This document shows, piece by piece, positions 44,384 through 52,474 of a stretch of 64,000 bases of DNA. The stretch comes from Myxococcales bacterium (lineage in GTDB: Bacteria > Myxococcota_A > Polyangia > Fen-1088), in contig JAGTJU010000001.1 of the NCBI GenBank assembly GCA_022184915.1, positions 1,056,057 through 1,120,056 on the forward strand, read 5' to 3'. The translations under genes were made by a program, and so were the position numbers. The notes under the pieces were generated by a model, which had not been told where the DNA came from, ran no database searches, and saw only the letters and a list, made by a program, of their open reading frames with translations. How positions within the stretch are numbered: the first letter of the stretch is position 1; the number at the start of each line of letters is the position of its first letter.

Positions 44384-45615
44384 CGACGAAGCGCAAGGAG
44401 CCGGCGGCCGAGACGTACAAGTGGGAGTTCAAGGCGCGCTTTCGTCGTCACGCCTTCGGTTGGAAGTCGCAGCCGGCGATCACGCGCATCAAGCAGGCCG
44501 TCGCCGAGATCAAGAAGGTCGCGAAGAAGGAGCCCGTGCTCGCCGCCGAGGGGGCCATCGCGTTCCTCGAGCGGGTGTCGCCCGCGCTCGAACACGTGGA
44601 CAGCTCGTCGGGCTCGATTGGCACCGCCGTGAACAGCGCCATCGCGGAGCTGGTGCCGATCATCGCGGACGCGCCGGTCGATACAAAGACGCGCGAGACG
44701 TGGCTCGAGCGGCTGTTCGAGGCGTACAAGGACGACGGCATCCCCTACATCGAGTGGCTCGGCGACCATTGGGGCACGCTCTGCGCGTCGAAGGGGATCG
44801 CCTCGGCGTGGGCCGACCGTCTCATCGAGATGGTGAAGCTCGCGTGGAGCCCCGACCCGAGCCTACGTGGATTCTTCAAGGGCACGACCAACTGCCTGAG
44901 CGCCCTGGTCGCGGCCGAGCGCTACGACGACCTGCTCGCGCTGCTCGAGCTCGCCCCGTACAAGATGTGGCACTACCGCCAGTACGGCGTGAAGGCGCTC
45001 GCGGCCAAAGGGAAGAAGGCCGAGGCCATCCGGTATGCCGAAGAAGGACGCGGTCTGAACGACAGTCCCGTCGCCATCGCGCGTGCTTGTGAAGAGGTGC
45101 TGCTCTCCTCGGGGCTCATCGACGAGGCGTACAAGCGCTACGGGCTCGAGGCGAACCAGGCAGGAACCTACCTCGCGACCTTCCGCGCTGTCGCGAAGAA
45201 GTACCCGCACAAGCCAGTCAGCGAGATTCTCGCGGACCTCGTGAAGACCACGCCCGGCGATGAGGGCAAGTGGTTCGCCGCAGCGAAGGACGCGGGCCTC
45301 TACGACGAGGCGCTCGCGCTGGCGAGCCGCACGCCGTGTGATCCGAAGACGCTCGCACGCGCGGCGCGCGACTTTGGCGAGAAGGAGCCCGCGTTCGCGA
45401 TCGGCGCGGGCCTGCTCTCGCTCCACTGGCTCGTCCAGGGGTACGGCTACGAGATCACGGGCGCTGACGTATGGGACGCCTACCGCGGGACGCTGGCCGC
45501 GGCCGAGCGTCACGGCAGCAGCGCCGAGGTGAAGGAGCGCGTTCGCAAGCTGGTCGCTGCCGAGCAGGCCGGCGGCTTCGTCACGAAGGTGCTCGGCCGG
45601 GAGCTGGGGCTGTGA
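44380..45615 (+). CDS. Alpha-solenoid protein of unknown function (DUF6880-like)
   Basis: 411 residues, almost entirely helical repeats. An N-terminal segment (TYKWEFKARFRRHAFGWKSQ) is followed by helices such as VDTKTRETWLERLFEAYKDD, RYDDLLALLELAPYKMWHYR and KGKKAEAIRYAEEGRGLNDS, which has the TPR-like spacing of DUF6880 proteins. No catalytic motif is seen, so scaffolding or recognition is likely. It overlaps its neighbours by 4 bp on both sides (atga and gtga), so it was part of a tightly coupled cassette of at least three genes. Confidence 0.6.
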   Translation: MTTKRKEPAAETYKWEFKARFRRHAFGWKSQPAITRIKQAVAEIKKVAKKEPVLAAEGAIAFLERVSPALEHVDSSSGSIGTAVNSAIAELVPIIADAPVDTKTRETWLERLFEAYKDDGIPYIEWLGDHWGTLCASKGIASAWADRLIEMVKLAWSPDPSLRGFFKGTTNCLSALVAAERYDDLLALLELAPYKMWHYRQYGVKALAAKGKKAEAIRYAEEGRGLNDSPVAIARACEEVLLSSGLIDEAYKRYGLEANQAGTYLATFRAVAKKYPHKPVSEILADLVKTTPGDEGKWFAAAKDAGLYDEALALASRTPCDPKTLARAARDFGEKEPAFAIGAGLLSLHWLVQGYGYEITGADVWDAYRGTLAAAERHGSSAEVKERVRKLVAAEQAGGFVTKVLGRELGL

Positions 45616-45770
45616 CCCGCGCTCGCGACAGGCGTCGCTACCCCACGCTTACCGACGAGCAGTTCCGGGAGCTGTTTCGCGCGGAGAACCTTCCTCCGCA
45701 GCCCTGGCGCTACACCCTCACGCCGAGACTCGTGCTCAACCTCACCCGCGTCGCGGGCGCGGCGGGCCAG
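45612..45770 (+). pseudogene. Start of an unrecognised gene, cut off
   Basis: A GTG at 45612 overlaps the upstream stop codon and opens a coding-like frame (RRRYPTLTDEQFRELFRAEN, LPPQPWRYTLTPRLVLNL). Beyond about 45770 the same frame runs antisense to a Fic remnant and loses coding character, although it stays open to 46061. Probably the 5' part of a third gene of the cassette, truncated by a rearrangement. Confidence 0.4.
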
Positions 45771-45772
45771 CG

Positions 45773-45936
45773 CGCGGACGAGCTCGGCGTTGGGCGCGGC
45801 GCTATGCTCGCCACCGTCTTGGGCCTCGAACGTGAGCAGGTCGGCGAGGGTCGCCTGTGTTTCCTCGATCTGCGACGAGAGCACGGCCTCCTCCCCACCC
45901 ACGGTGGTCCGCTCGTATCGCCCGGTGGTCTCAGTG
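45773..45936 (-). pseudogene. Fic family protein, N-terminal remnant with internal deletion
   Basis: On the minus strand two Fic-protein pieces are adjacent in frame: GRYERTTVGGEE, typical of the very N-terminus, and EAVLSSQIEETQATLADLLT, the Fic N-domain inhibitory-helix block. In intact proteins about 70 residues separate them. The catalytic HPFxxGNGR part is absent. It is too short to be functional and lies beside the right copy of the 39-bp repeat. Confidence 0.6.
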
Positions 45937-45937
45937 C

Positions 45938-45976
45938 GACGGCGTTCGCGCTCTCATCTCGGTCCCGTGGGGAGAG
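45938..45976 (+). repeat. 39-bp dispersed repeat, right copy
   Basis: Same orientation as 30110-30148 with one mismatch. It lies just beyond the Fic remnant and 36 bp before the PIN toxin stop codon, so it marks the right edge of the damaged region. Confidence 0.85.
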
Positions 45977-46011
45977 CTCGATTAGTATGGCCCTGCACCG
46001 CCGTATCCGGA

Positions 46012-46422
46012 TCAAATCGGTGCGACCTTTACGTGCCCCGCGGTCGCGTAGTCGAGGATAAGCTTGTCCCGGGTCACGAGCACGAGATCGTGCACACGCG
46101 CGGTGGCGACGATGAAACGATCGGCGGGATCTTTGTGGAACGTCCCCGGCAAGCGGGTAGACTCGACCACGACCTCGAGAGGCAAATCCAGCATCACTAT
46201 CCCCTCTGTGTTTTCGCGAAGCCACAGATCCACAGGGCGGGCGAGTTCGATCTTGCCGATGGAAACTTTGTGGGCGATCTCCCACGTCGAGATTTGACTC
46301 AAAAACACCCGCCCTTCGCCCAGCGCAGCCTCCAGGCTGGCCACGGTGGGTGGCGGGATTCGCGCCTCACCCGTCAAGAGCCAGAACCAGGCGTGCGTGT
46401 CGAGGAGATATCTACTCGCCAA
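46012..46422 (-). CDS. VapC-like PIN ribonuclease toxin
   Basis: 136 residues from a TTG at 46422 (LASRYLLDTHAWFWLL), overlapping the antitoxin stop by 11 bp. The catalytic acidic residues appear in LLDTHAWFWL, then in STWEIAHKVSIG, and in HKDPADRFIVATARVH. The sequence belongs to the PIN subgroup paired with Phd-type antitoxins. No ATG exists at the right place, so the TTG start and overlap imply tight translational coupling with the antitoxin gene. Confidence 0.82.
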   Translation of the reverse strand: MASRYLLDTHAWFWLLTGEARIPPPTVASLEAALGEGRVFLSQISTWEIAHKVSIGKIELARPVDLWLRENTEGIVMLDLPLEVVVESTRLPGTFHKDPADRFIVATARVHDLVLVTRDKLILDYATAGHVKVAPI

Positions 46423-46654
46423 GGGCGCTCCAGAGCTCCGTGTCGGGCACGAACGCGTCGTCTGCCACTCGGACGACGCTGCCCGTCGCCCGGCCGAATA
46501 GCGGGCTCGGCTTCGCACCGGTCACCGGCACCAGCTTCGCCACCGGGCGACCGTACTTGGTGACGATGACCTCTTCCTTCGTGCGTTCGACTTCGTCCAT
46601 GAGTTCGAGGCATTTGGTCTTGAACACGCCCGCCGCAACTGTGGCCATGTCCAT
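46412..46654 (-). CDS. Phd/YefM-type antitoxin
   Basis: 80 residues (ATVAAGVFKTKCLELMDEVE, KEEVIVTKYGRPVAKLVPVT) of the Phd/YefM family, whose N-terminal part binds DNA and C-terminal part blocks the toxin. Start codons at 46660, 46654 and 46648 are all in frame; 46654 is taken. An inverted repeat overlaps the start region and may be the autoregulatory operator. The toxin gene overlaps its 3' end. Confidence 0.82.
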   Translation of the reverse strand: MDMATVAAGVFKTKCLELMDEVERTKEEVIVTKYGRPVAKLVPVTGAKPSPLFGRATGSVVRVADDAFVPDTELWSALGE

Positions 46655-46667
46655 GGTCATACCATGG
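46651..46667. promoter_or_regulatory. Inverted repeat at the antitoxin start (candidate operator)
   Basis: ccatggt and accatgg form perfect 7-bp arms around a cat spacer (46651-46667), overlapping the antitoxin start codons. Phd-type antitoxins usually repress their own operon through such palindromes. Confidence 0.4.
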
Positions 46668-46915
46668 TCATGCGCTCGGACCAAGGAGCTTCCGCTTCGG
46701 GCCCTATTTGCGTTCAGGACTCGATACGTCAATTGGCCGGTCAGAGGGGGCCGAGCGGGCCGAGCTCGCACTCGAAGGGCAGGAGCCGGCCGCCCGGCTC
46801 GGGGATTGCGCAGGCGAAAACGGTGTTCGTCATGGGAGCACACACTGCCTGAGCGCCCGAACGCTCGCCGCGTGCGCCGACGAGACACTTGCGCGCGGCT
46901 GCGCTTTGGACAATA

Positions 46916-47284
46916 GTGAACCGCGTGGTTCAGTTTTCGCGCGACCGCCTCGATGCCTCGTTCTCCGCGCTGTCCGACGTGACCCGCCGCGGCGTGCTCG
47001 AACAGCTCGGCCACCGAGACGCGTCGATCACCGACCTCGCTGACATATTCGGCATGACCCTCACGGGCATGAAGAAGCACGTCCTTGTTCTGGAACGAGC
47101 CGGTTTGGTCGTGACCGAGAAGGTCGGGCGCGTGCGAACCTGCAAGCTCGGCGCGCGTCGGCTCGAGGAAGAGCTGGCGTGGATCGAGAGGTATCGCGTG
47201 CAGTGGGATGAACGATTTGACGAGCTCGATCGCGTGGTCGCCGAGCGTGTCGCCGATGAGCTGATGTGCACCGAATCGAAATGA
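46916..47284 (+). CDS. ArsR-family transcriptional regulator
   Basis: 122-residue winged-helix repressor of the ArsR type (RLDASFSALSDVTRRGVLEQ, ITDLADIFGMTLTGMKKHVL, LERAGLVVTEKVGR). Metal-binding cysteines typical of arsenic or cadmium sensors are not evident. It belongs to the group paired with SRPBCC/AHSA1 genes, and indeed one follows with a 4-bp overlap. The likely start is GTG 46916 (VNRVVQFSRD). Confidence 0.87.
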   Translation: MNRVVQFSRDRLDASFSALSDVTRRGVLEQLGHRDASITDLADIFGMTLTGMKKHVLVLERAGLVVTEKVGRVRTCKLGARRLEEELAWIERYRVQWDERFDELDRVVAERVADELMCTESK

Positions 47285-47781
47285 CCCAGGCCAGAAACGA
47301 AAGTGATCGCTGCCCGATGAAGAACCAAACAACTGCAGAACGAACGTCCGATCGCGAGCTCGTGGTGACGCGCGTCGTGAACGCGCCCGCGCGCATCGTC
47401 TTCGAGGCGTGGACCAAGCCCGAGCTGTTCAAGCGCTGGTGGGTGCCGAAGTCGGTTCCGATCACGTTGCTGTCCTGCGAGCTCGGCGTGCGCGTGGGTG
47501 GCAAGTACAAGCTGGTGTTCAGCGCGAACGGTTCCCCCATGGAGTTCTTCGGGACGTACACGGACGTGCAGCCTCACGCGCGCCTCGCGTGGACCAACGA
47601 AGAAGGCGGCCAGGAACAGATCACGACAGTGACGTTCGACGAAAGGGACGACGGCAACACTCTATTGACCGTCCATAACCTCTTTGCCTCGAAGCAGGCG
47701 CTCGACGACGAGATCGCCTCGGGCGGAACCTCTGCCCTGCCCGAGACGCTGGATCAACTCGAAGAGCTGCTCACGACATAG
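47281..47781 (+). CDS. SRPBCC (AHSA1-like) protein
   Basis: 166 residues with the hydrophobic ligand-binding START/Bet v1 fold of the AHSA1 group (TRVVNAPARIVFEAWTKPEL, FKRWWVPKSV, GGQEQITTVTFDERDDG). The ATG overlaps the ArsR-family stop codon; an internal ATG at 47317 is an alternative. ArsR-SRPBCC pairs are common and presumably sense a small molecule, but ligand and function are unknown. Confidence 0.87.
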   Translation: MTQARNESDRCPMKNQTTAERTSDRELVVTRVVNAPARIVFEAWTKPELFKRWWVPKSVPITLLSCELGVRVGGKYKLVFSANGSPMEFFGTYTDVQPHARLAWTNEEGGQEQITTVTFDERDDGNTLLTVHNLFASKQALDDEIASGGTSALPETLDQLEELLTT

Positions 47782-47827
47782 CGTCGGAGCACGACGCTCG
47801 CACCGACCTCTAAACGTCGGTCGGGGG

Positions 47828-48787
47828 TCATCGCGTTTTTTTGCGTGCCCCTTGCTGCGACTTGCGTTTGGCGGGGCTTGGCGAAGGCTCGACCGGCTCG
47901 GCCAAGGCGATGCGACGTGCGGCCTCAGCGGCCGCACGCACGAAGGGCGCGAGCAGGTCGGCCGGGCTCGCGTCTGCCTCCCACGCCGTCGGTGCGCCAA
48001 GCTGGCGCAGCACGGCGCCGTGGGCGACGGGCTCGTCGAAGCGAAAGTGCAGCGTGGGCAACGGCGCGCGCGGCTTGTCGTACTCACCCGCCTTCAGCTT
48101 GCCAAGCTTGACCGTGGGGACTTCCGCCGTCGCGGTCTCGGGGGCGGCCTTGGACTTGCCCCGCGTCTTTGTCGCCGCTTCGCTGTTGCCCCCCCGCGCG
48201 GCGCGGAGCGCGTCGAGCACTTGGTCCTTGCTTCTTCCTCGCAGCTCGAAGAGCAAAAATGGATCGCGGTCGAGCGCCTCACCCAGCACGTAGTGTGTGG
48301 CCGCCACGTGCTTGCAGGGGTCGCCCCAATCCGGGCACGAGCAGCTCGTCTCGAGGTCGTCACGTCGCTTGGGAAATAAGCTCATGCCCGCTTCCACGAA
48401 GACCTCATCGATTGCCTGGGGCATCTGGCCCGCGAGAAGTTCGGCGGCAAACTGCGCCTTTTTCGCCAGCCCGTCGATGGCCTTCTTCCAAGCGGGCGCG
48501 CCAAGCTGGGCAAGCTCGATCGTGATCTTGTAGGGCGTGGCCCGCGAGCCGGTGACCTTGGCCGTGACCTTGCCACCCTTGATGACGAGGTCGTGCGTGC
48601 GCCCCGCGCGGGCGTAGGTGCGGCCGCGGGCAAGCCGATTGGCGTCGCCGCTTAGCACCTTTTCGAGCGCTTCGATCCAACGCTGGCCCCACCAGGTGGT
48701 GCCGGCCTTTTTCATTCGTATGCCGCGTGCGGGTGGCGGCTTCTTCGGCGCGGGCTCGTACCACCCAAAGCGGTTCCAGCGGCTCAT
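47828..48787 (-). CDS. SWIM zinc-finger protein, partner of the SNF2 helicase
   Basis: 319 residues. The N-terminus (SRWNRFGWYEPAPKKPPPAR, TTWWGQRWIEALEKVL) is typical of SWIM proteins encoded beside SNF2 helicases. The zinc motif CxCx6CxH is complete in SCSCPDWGDPCKHVAATHYV. The C-terminal third is a basic, alanine-rich region for nucleic acid binding. It overlaps the helicase gene by 4 bp, so the two are one unit. Confidence 0.88.
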   Translation of the reverse strand: MSRWNRFGWYEPAPKKPPPARGIRMKKAGTTWWGQRWIEALEKVLSGDANRLARGRTYARAGRTHDLVIKGGKVTAKVTGSRATPYKITIELAQLGAPAWKKAIDGLAKKAQFAAELLAGQMPQAIDEVFVEAGMSLFPKRRDDLETSCSCPDWGDPCKHVAATHYVLGEALDRDPFLLFELRGRSKDQVLDALRAARGGNSEAATKTRGKSKAAPETATAEVPTVKLGKLKAGEYDKPRAPLPTLHFRFDEPVAHGAVLRQLGAPTAWEADASPADLLAPFVRAAAEAARRIALAEPVEPSPSPAKRKSQQGARKKTR

Positions 48788-51700
48788 GAGCGCACCTCGC
48801 TGCGAACGCGGGCCGCGCGCGCCTTCGTGCGCGGTTTTGCCGGCGTGGACGAACCTCCGTCGTCCTCATCGCCGTCCGCCACGGCCCCCTCGGACAGCGC
48901 GAAGAGGTCGCGCAGCTCACGGCCGTCGAGCTCGGTGATCCACTGCTCGCCGGCGCCGACCACCTTCGACGCGAGGTCGCGCTTCTGATCGAGCAAGCGG
49001 TCAATCTTCTCCTCGACGGTCCCTGCACAGACCAACTTGTGGACCTGGACCGCGCGCGTCTGGCCGATACGATAGGCGCGGTCGGTGGCCTGATCCTCCA
49101 CGGCGGGGTTCCACCAGCGGTCGAAGTGAAAGACGTGGCTGGCCGCGGTCAGATTGAGGCCGGTGCCGCCTGCCTTCACGGAGAGCACGAAGATGCGCGG
49201 GCCGTGAGGCTCCTCTTGAAAACGGCGGACCATCTCATCGCGCACCTTCTTTGGTGTGCCGCCGTGCAGGAACACGACCTCGCAGCCGAGGTGTGCGCCG
49301 AAGTGCAGGGCCAGCTTGTCGCCCATCTCGCGAAACTGCGTGAAGACCAGCGCCTTGTCCCCCGCGGCCACGGCCTCTTCGAGCATCTCGGTCGTGCGCG
49401 CCAGCTTTCCCGAACGCTTCGGGAGGGGTCCGCTTTCGCCGAGGTATTGCGCCGGGTGGTTGCAGATCTGCTTGGTGAACATGAGAAGCGCGAGCACGCG
49501 CCCACGCCGCTCGATGCCCTGCGCGGACGCAATCCGCCGCAGCTCCTCGTCCACCACCGCCTTGTAGAGTGTGGCCTGCTCGCGCGTGAGTGTGCAGACG
49601 ACCTTCATCTCGTGCTTCGGAGGCAGGTCTTGGATGATGGTGGGGTCACTCTTGAGGCGGCGCAGGATGAAGGGCCCGACCATGCGGCGCAGGCGCGCGG
49701 CGGCGTCGTCGTTGCCGTAGCGCTCGATGGGGAGCGCAAAGTCTTTGCGAAACGTGTCGAGCGGGCCGAGCAAGCCAGGGTTGGCGAACTCGAGGATCGA
49801 CCAGAGCTCGGCGAGCCGGTTCTCGACGGGCGTACCTGTCAAGGCGAAGCGGTGGCTCGCGCGCAAGGCGCGAGCGGCACGGGCCGTGGCCGAGGACGCG
49901 TTCTTGATGTTCTGCGCCTCGTCGAGTGCAGCCACGGACCAATCGAGCTCTGACAAGAGCTCGGCGTCGCGGCGTAACAGGCCGTAGGTGGTCACGACCA
50001 GCGTTCCCGGCTTCTTGGGGATGTCGCGCGCCGATTTCGCGCGCGAGGCGCCGTAGTGACGGACCAGGTCGAGTGACGGTGCGAAGCGCTCCACTTCACG
50101 TTCCCAATTTCCGACCACGGAGGTGGGCGCAATGAGCAATGCGGGACGGTTGTCGCGGCGGGCCTCCTGCTTGCGGCGCAGAAGGAATGCGAGGAGCTGC
50201 ATCGTCTTGCCGAGGCCCATGTCGTCGGCAAGGCAGGCGCCGAGCCCGAGCGAGCCCATCGTGACCAGCCAGTTGAGCCCGCGTTCTTGATAGGGACGGA
50301 GCGTGGCCTTGAGCGAGGAAGGGGCGCCAAGCTCCTGGGTGCCGCCGTTTTTCAGGCGTTCCACCAGCTCGGCCACCACGCCTGAAGCGGTCACGGCCAT
50401 CGAAAGCCCGCCCTGTCGCGCTTCGCCCGCGAGCACGGCCTTTAGGGCCTCGCGCACCGTCAGCTGCGAGGGGCCACCGGCCAGGCGCTTTTGGATATCG
50501 CCGAGCTCGCGGGGATCGATCGCGACCCACGCCCCGCGAAACTGCACGAGCGGCGCTTTTTGCTTCGCGAGCGCGTTGAGCTCCCGGGCCGTGAGGGGCT
50601 CGTCACCGATGACGGCTTCCCAGTCCACGGCGAGGAGCTCGTCGAGGGCGAGCCCCGCCGCGCCGGCGACGACCCCGGCGACCTTTTTGCTGCGCCCGCC
50701 CACGCGCATGCGCAAACGGAGCCGGCGCTGGCCGGCGGCCGTGAGCTCGCCGGGCACGATGACGCCGAAGCCGGCCTCTGCGAGCACAGCGGCGCCCTCA
50801 TCGAGGAAGGTCCATGCGGTGCCCGGATCCAGCGCGACGGCCTCGGGGCGCGCGTCCTCGAGCGAGGTTGCGAGCGGAGCAAAGAGCCGCGCGGCCCGAC
50901 CAAGCGCCTCGAGCAAAGATTCCTGAGGATCGCGAAACGCGCGCCCGAGCGTCTCGAGCCTGCGCCCCTTCGTTTTCCACACGTCCGCGGCCGGAACGAG
51001 CAGGCTGGGATCGTCAGGCGCCTGGAGCAAGAAGCGGAGCACGAAGGGCGCGCCGTCGTGCGCCGGCAGCTCGAGACGAAAGCAGGCCCGAAGCCGGTCG
51101 CGGGCGCCGAGGGCGGGCTCGCTCCAGCGCCCGAGCTCGTCCACGAGGGAACGCTCGGCGAAGCTGTCGGTCTCGAAGTCACTCTGGGCGCCACCAAGCG
51201 CCGCACGCCAGCGATCGGACCAGCCCCCGGTCGCGGTCCGCGCCCGTGAAGCTCGCCCTCCCGCGCGCGCGCCGCGGAGCGCCGGCGCTCCGCGCGCGGT
51301 GCGCACCAGCGTGTCGACGAGGGCGTCGAGGTAGGCGCGCACCAGCGCATCGGGGGCCCACACGGCGCCCGAGCGATCGCCCGCCACCGGCACGGCGTGC
51401 GCGGAAGGAGGCATGCTCTTTGCGATCGCCGCCACCTTCGCTGCATCCTCGCTGGCCGCGAGGGCCGCGGCCCAGCGCGCCTCGATGCGGCCGCCACGCC
51501 GTGAGATCGTGGGCACGACGCGCTCACGGGCCACCAGGTCCATGGCGAGCTTGCTGGCCAAGACCCACGTTGCCACGGAGCCGGGCAGGCTCTCGAGGTC
51601 CCCGGCGGGTACGGCCGTGAGCCTTGCCATGGTGTCGAAGAGCGGCAGCATGAGGCCTACGGTGTCGCACAGGCCTTCGGGCGCAACGAGGGCTGCCGAC

Positions 51701-51801
51701 CCAGGCTTGCCGCCCTGTCCAAGGGCCGGCAGCCCGCGCGGTGCGGATTCGGGGCCCCAGAGAAACAGGGACTCGAGGTCTGGCAGGTACACGAGCGGCA
51801 T
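48784..51801 (-). CDS. SNF2-family DEAD/DEAH helicase
   Basis: 1005-residue Snf2/Rad54-type ATPase. Walker A is ADDMGLGKTMQLLAFLLR (near residue 525), the DEAH-type box is ALDEAQNIKNASS, and the C-terminal helicase lobe has FLHGGTPKKVRDEMVRRF and the motif VI region TDRAYRIGQTRAVQVHKLV. The N-terminal 450 residues form the bacterial SNF2-associated domain. It is coupled to the SWIM gene. Such pairs are frequent in delta-proteobacteria and actinobacteria and may remodel nucleoprotein complexes; the cellular role is unknown. Confidence 0.92.
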   Translation of the reverse strand: MPLVYLPDLESLFLWGPESAPRGLPALGQGGKPGSAALVAPEGLCDTVGLMLPLFDTMARLTAVPAGDLESLPGSVATWVLASKLAMDLVARERVVPTISRRGGRIEARWAAALAASEDAAKVAAIAKSMPPSAHAVPVAGDRSGAVWAPDALVRAYLDALVDTLVRTARGAPALRGARAGGRASRARTATGGWSDRWRAALGGAQSDFETDSFAERSLVDELGRWSEPALGARDRLRACFRLELPAHDGAPFVLRFLLQAPDDPSLLVPAADVWKTKGRRLETLGRAFRDPQESLLEALGRAARLFAPLATSLEDARPEAVALDPGTAWTFLDEGAAVLAEAGFGVIVPGELTAAGQRRLRLRMRVGGRSKKVAGVVAGAAGLALDELLAVDWEAVIGDEPLTARELNALAKQKAPLVQFRGAWVAIDPRELGDIQKRLAGGPSQLTVREALKAVLAGEARQGGLSMAVTASGVVAELVERLKNGGTQELGAPSSLKATLRPYQERGLNWLVTMGSLGLGACLADDMGLGKTMQLLAFLLRRKQEARRDNRPALLIAPTSVVGNWEREVERFAPSLDLVRHYGASRAKSARDIPKKPGTLVVTTYGLLRRDAELLSELDWSVAALDEAQNIKNASSATARAARALRASHRFALTGTPVENRLAELWSILEFANPGLLGPLDTFRKDFALPIERYGNDDAAARLRRMVGPFILRRLKSDPTIIQDLPPKHEMKVVCTLTREQATLYKAVVDEELRRIASAQGIERRGRVLALLMFTKQICNHPAQYLGESGPLPKRSGKLARTTEMLEEAVAAGDKALVFTQFREMGDKLALHFGAHLGCEVVFLHGGTPKKVRDEMVRRFQEEPHGPRIFVLSVKAGGTGLNLTAASHVFHFDRWWNPAVEDQATDRAYRIGQTRAVQVHKLVCAGTVEEKIDRLLDQKRDLASKVVGAGEQWITELDGRELRDLFALSEGAVADGDEDDGGSSTPAKPRTKARAARVRSEVRS

Positions 51802-51883
51802 GGGCGCCCCCTACATGCCACGGAACCCCCCATTTCGGGAAGGCCATGCTCCGTGCGCCCTGGGGGCAGGCGCCGTCGCTGGC

Positions 51884-52474
51884 CTACGTGCAGCAGCCGT
51901 CGGGCGGGTCGCCGTGGGCGCGGGGCTCGCAGCCCACGACGTGACGGCGGCTGTCGAGGATGATGTGGCAGCACGCTTCGAGCGCCTTTCGCACCTTGTC
52001 CCGGCCCCGCGCCACGCGCGACTTCAAGGCCGTCAGCGAGAGCCCGAGCTGGTCGGCCGCGTCTTTTTGTGACAGCCCCTCGAGCTCGGTGAGCGTGAGC
52101 GCGTCGCGGTCGGGTGAGGGCAGCCGTGACACGAAGAGCGCCGCGTAGCTGGCGACCTGGGTTGCGACGTCATCGTCGTTGTCTTGGGGATCGTGCGCCG
52201 GCTCGGGCGGCTCGGCCTGGGTGTGCGGGTGCCGCGCCGCGCTTCGCAGATGATCGACGAGGGCGTGGCGAGCCGTCTGGTAGATCCAGGGGCCCAGGCG
52301 CTGCTCGTCGCGCAGGGTGGGTAGCCCGCGCTGGATGCGGAGGAAGACGTCCTGGAGGACATCGTCCACGTCGGCCCCCGCCACCCGCTTGGCGAGAAAC
52401 GGACGCAGCTTGGCCTCGAGGTCACGCCACGCAGGCTCATCCGCGAGGGTGGTGGGGTCGACGTTCGTGATCAT
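51884..52474 (-). CDS. sigZ: ECF sigma factor, SigZ-like, with cysteine-rich tail
   Basis: 196 residues of a sigma-70 ECF factor. Region 2 shows FLAKRVAGADVDDVLQDVFL with RLGPWIYQTARHALVDHLRS, and region 4 shows GLSQKDAADQLGLSLTALKS. The C-terminus carries five cysteines in ACCHIILDSRRHVVGCEP and DGCCT, an extension that could sense arsenic or metal. The ATG at 52474 overlaps the arsM stop codon, so expression is coupled to arsenic methylation. No anti-sigma gene is adjacent, so the tail may be the regulatory element; that is inference. Confidence 0.85.
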   Translation of the reverse strand: MITNVDPTTLADEPAWRDLEAKLRPFLAKRVAGADVDDVLQDVFLRIQRGLPTLRDEQRLGPWIYQTARHALVDHLRSAARHPHTQAEPPEPAHDPQDNDDDVATQVASYAALFVSRLPSPDRDALTLTELEGLSQKDAADQLGLSLTALKSRVARGRDKVRKALEACCHIILDSRRHVVGCEPRAHGDPPDGCCT

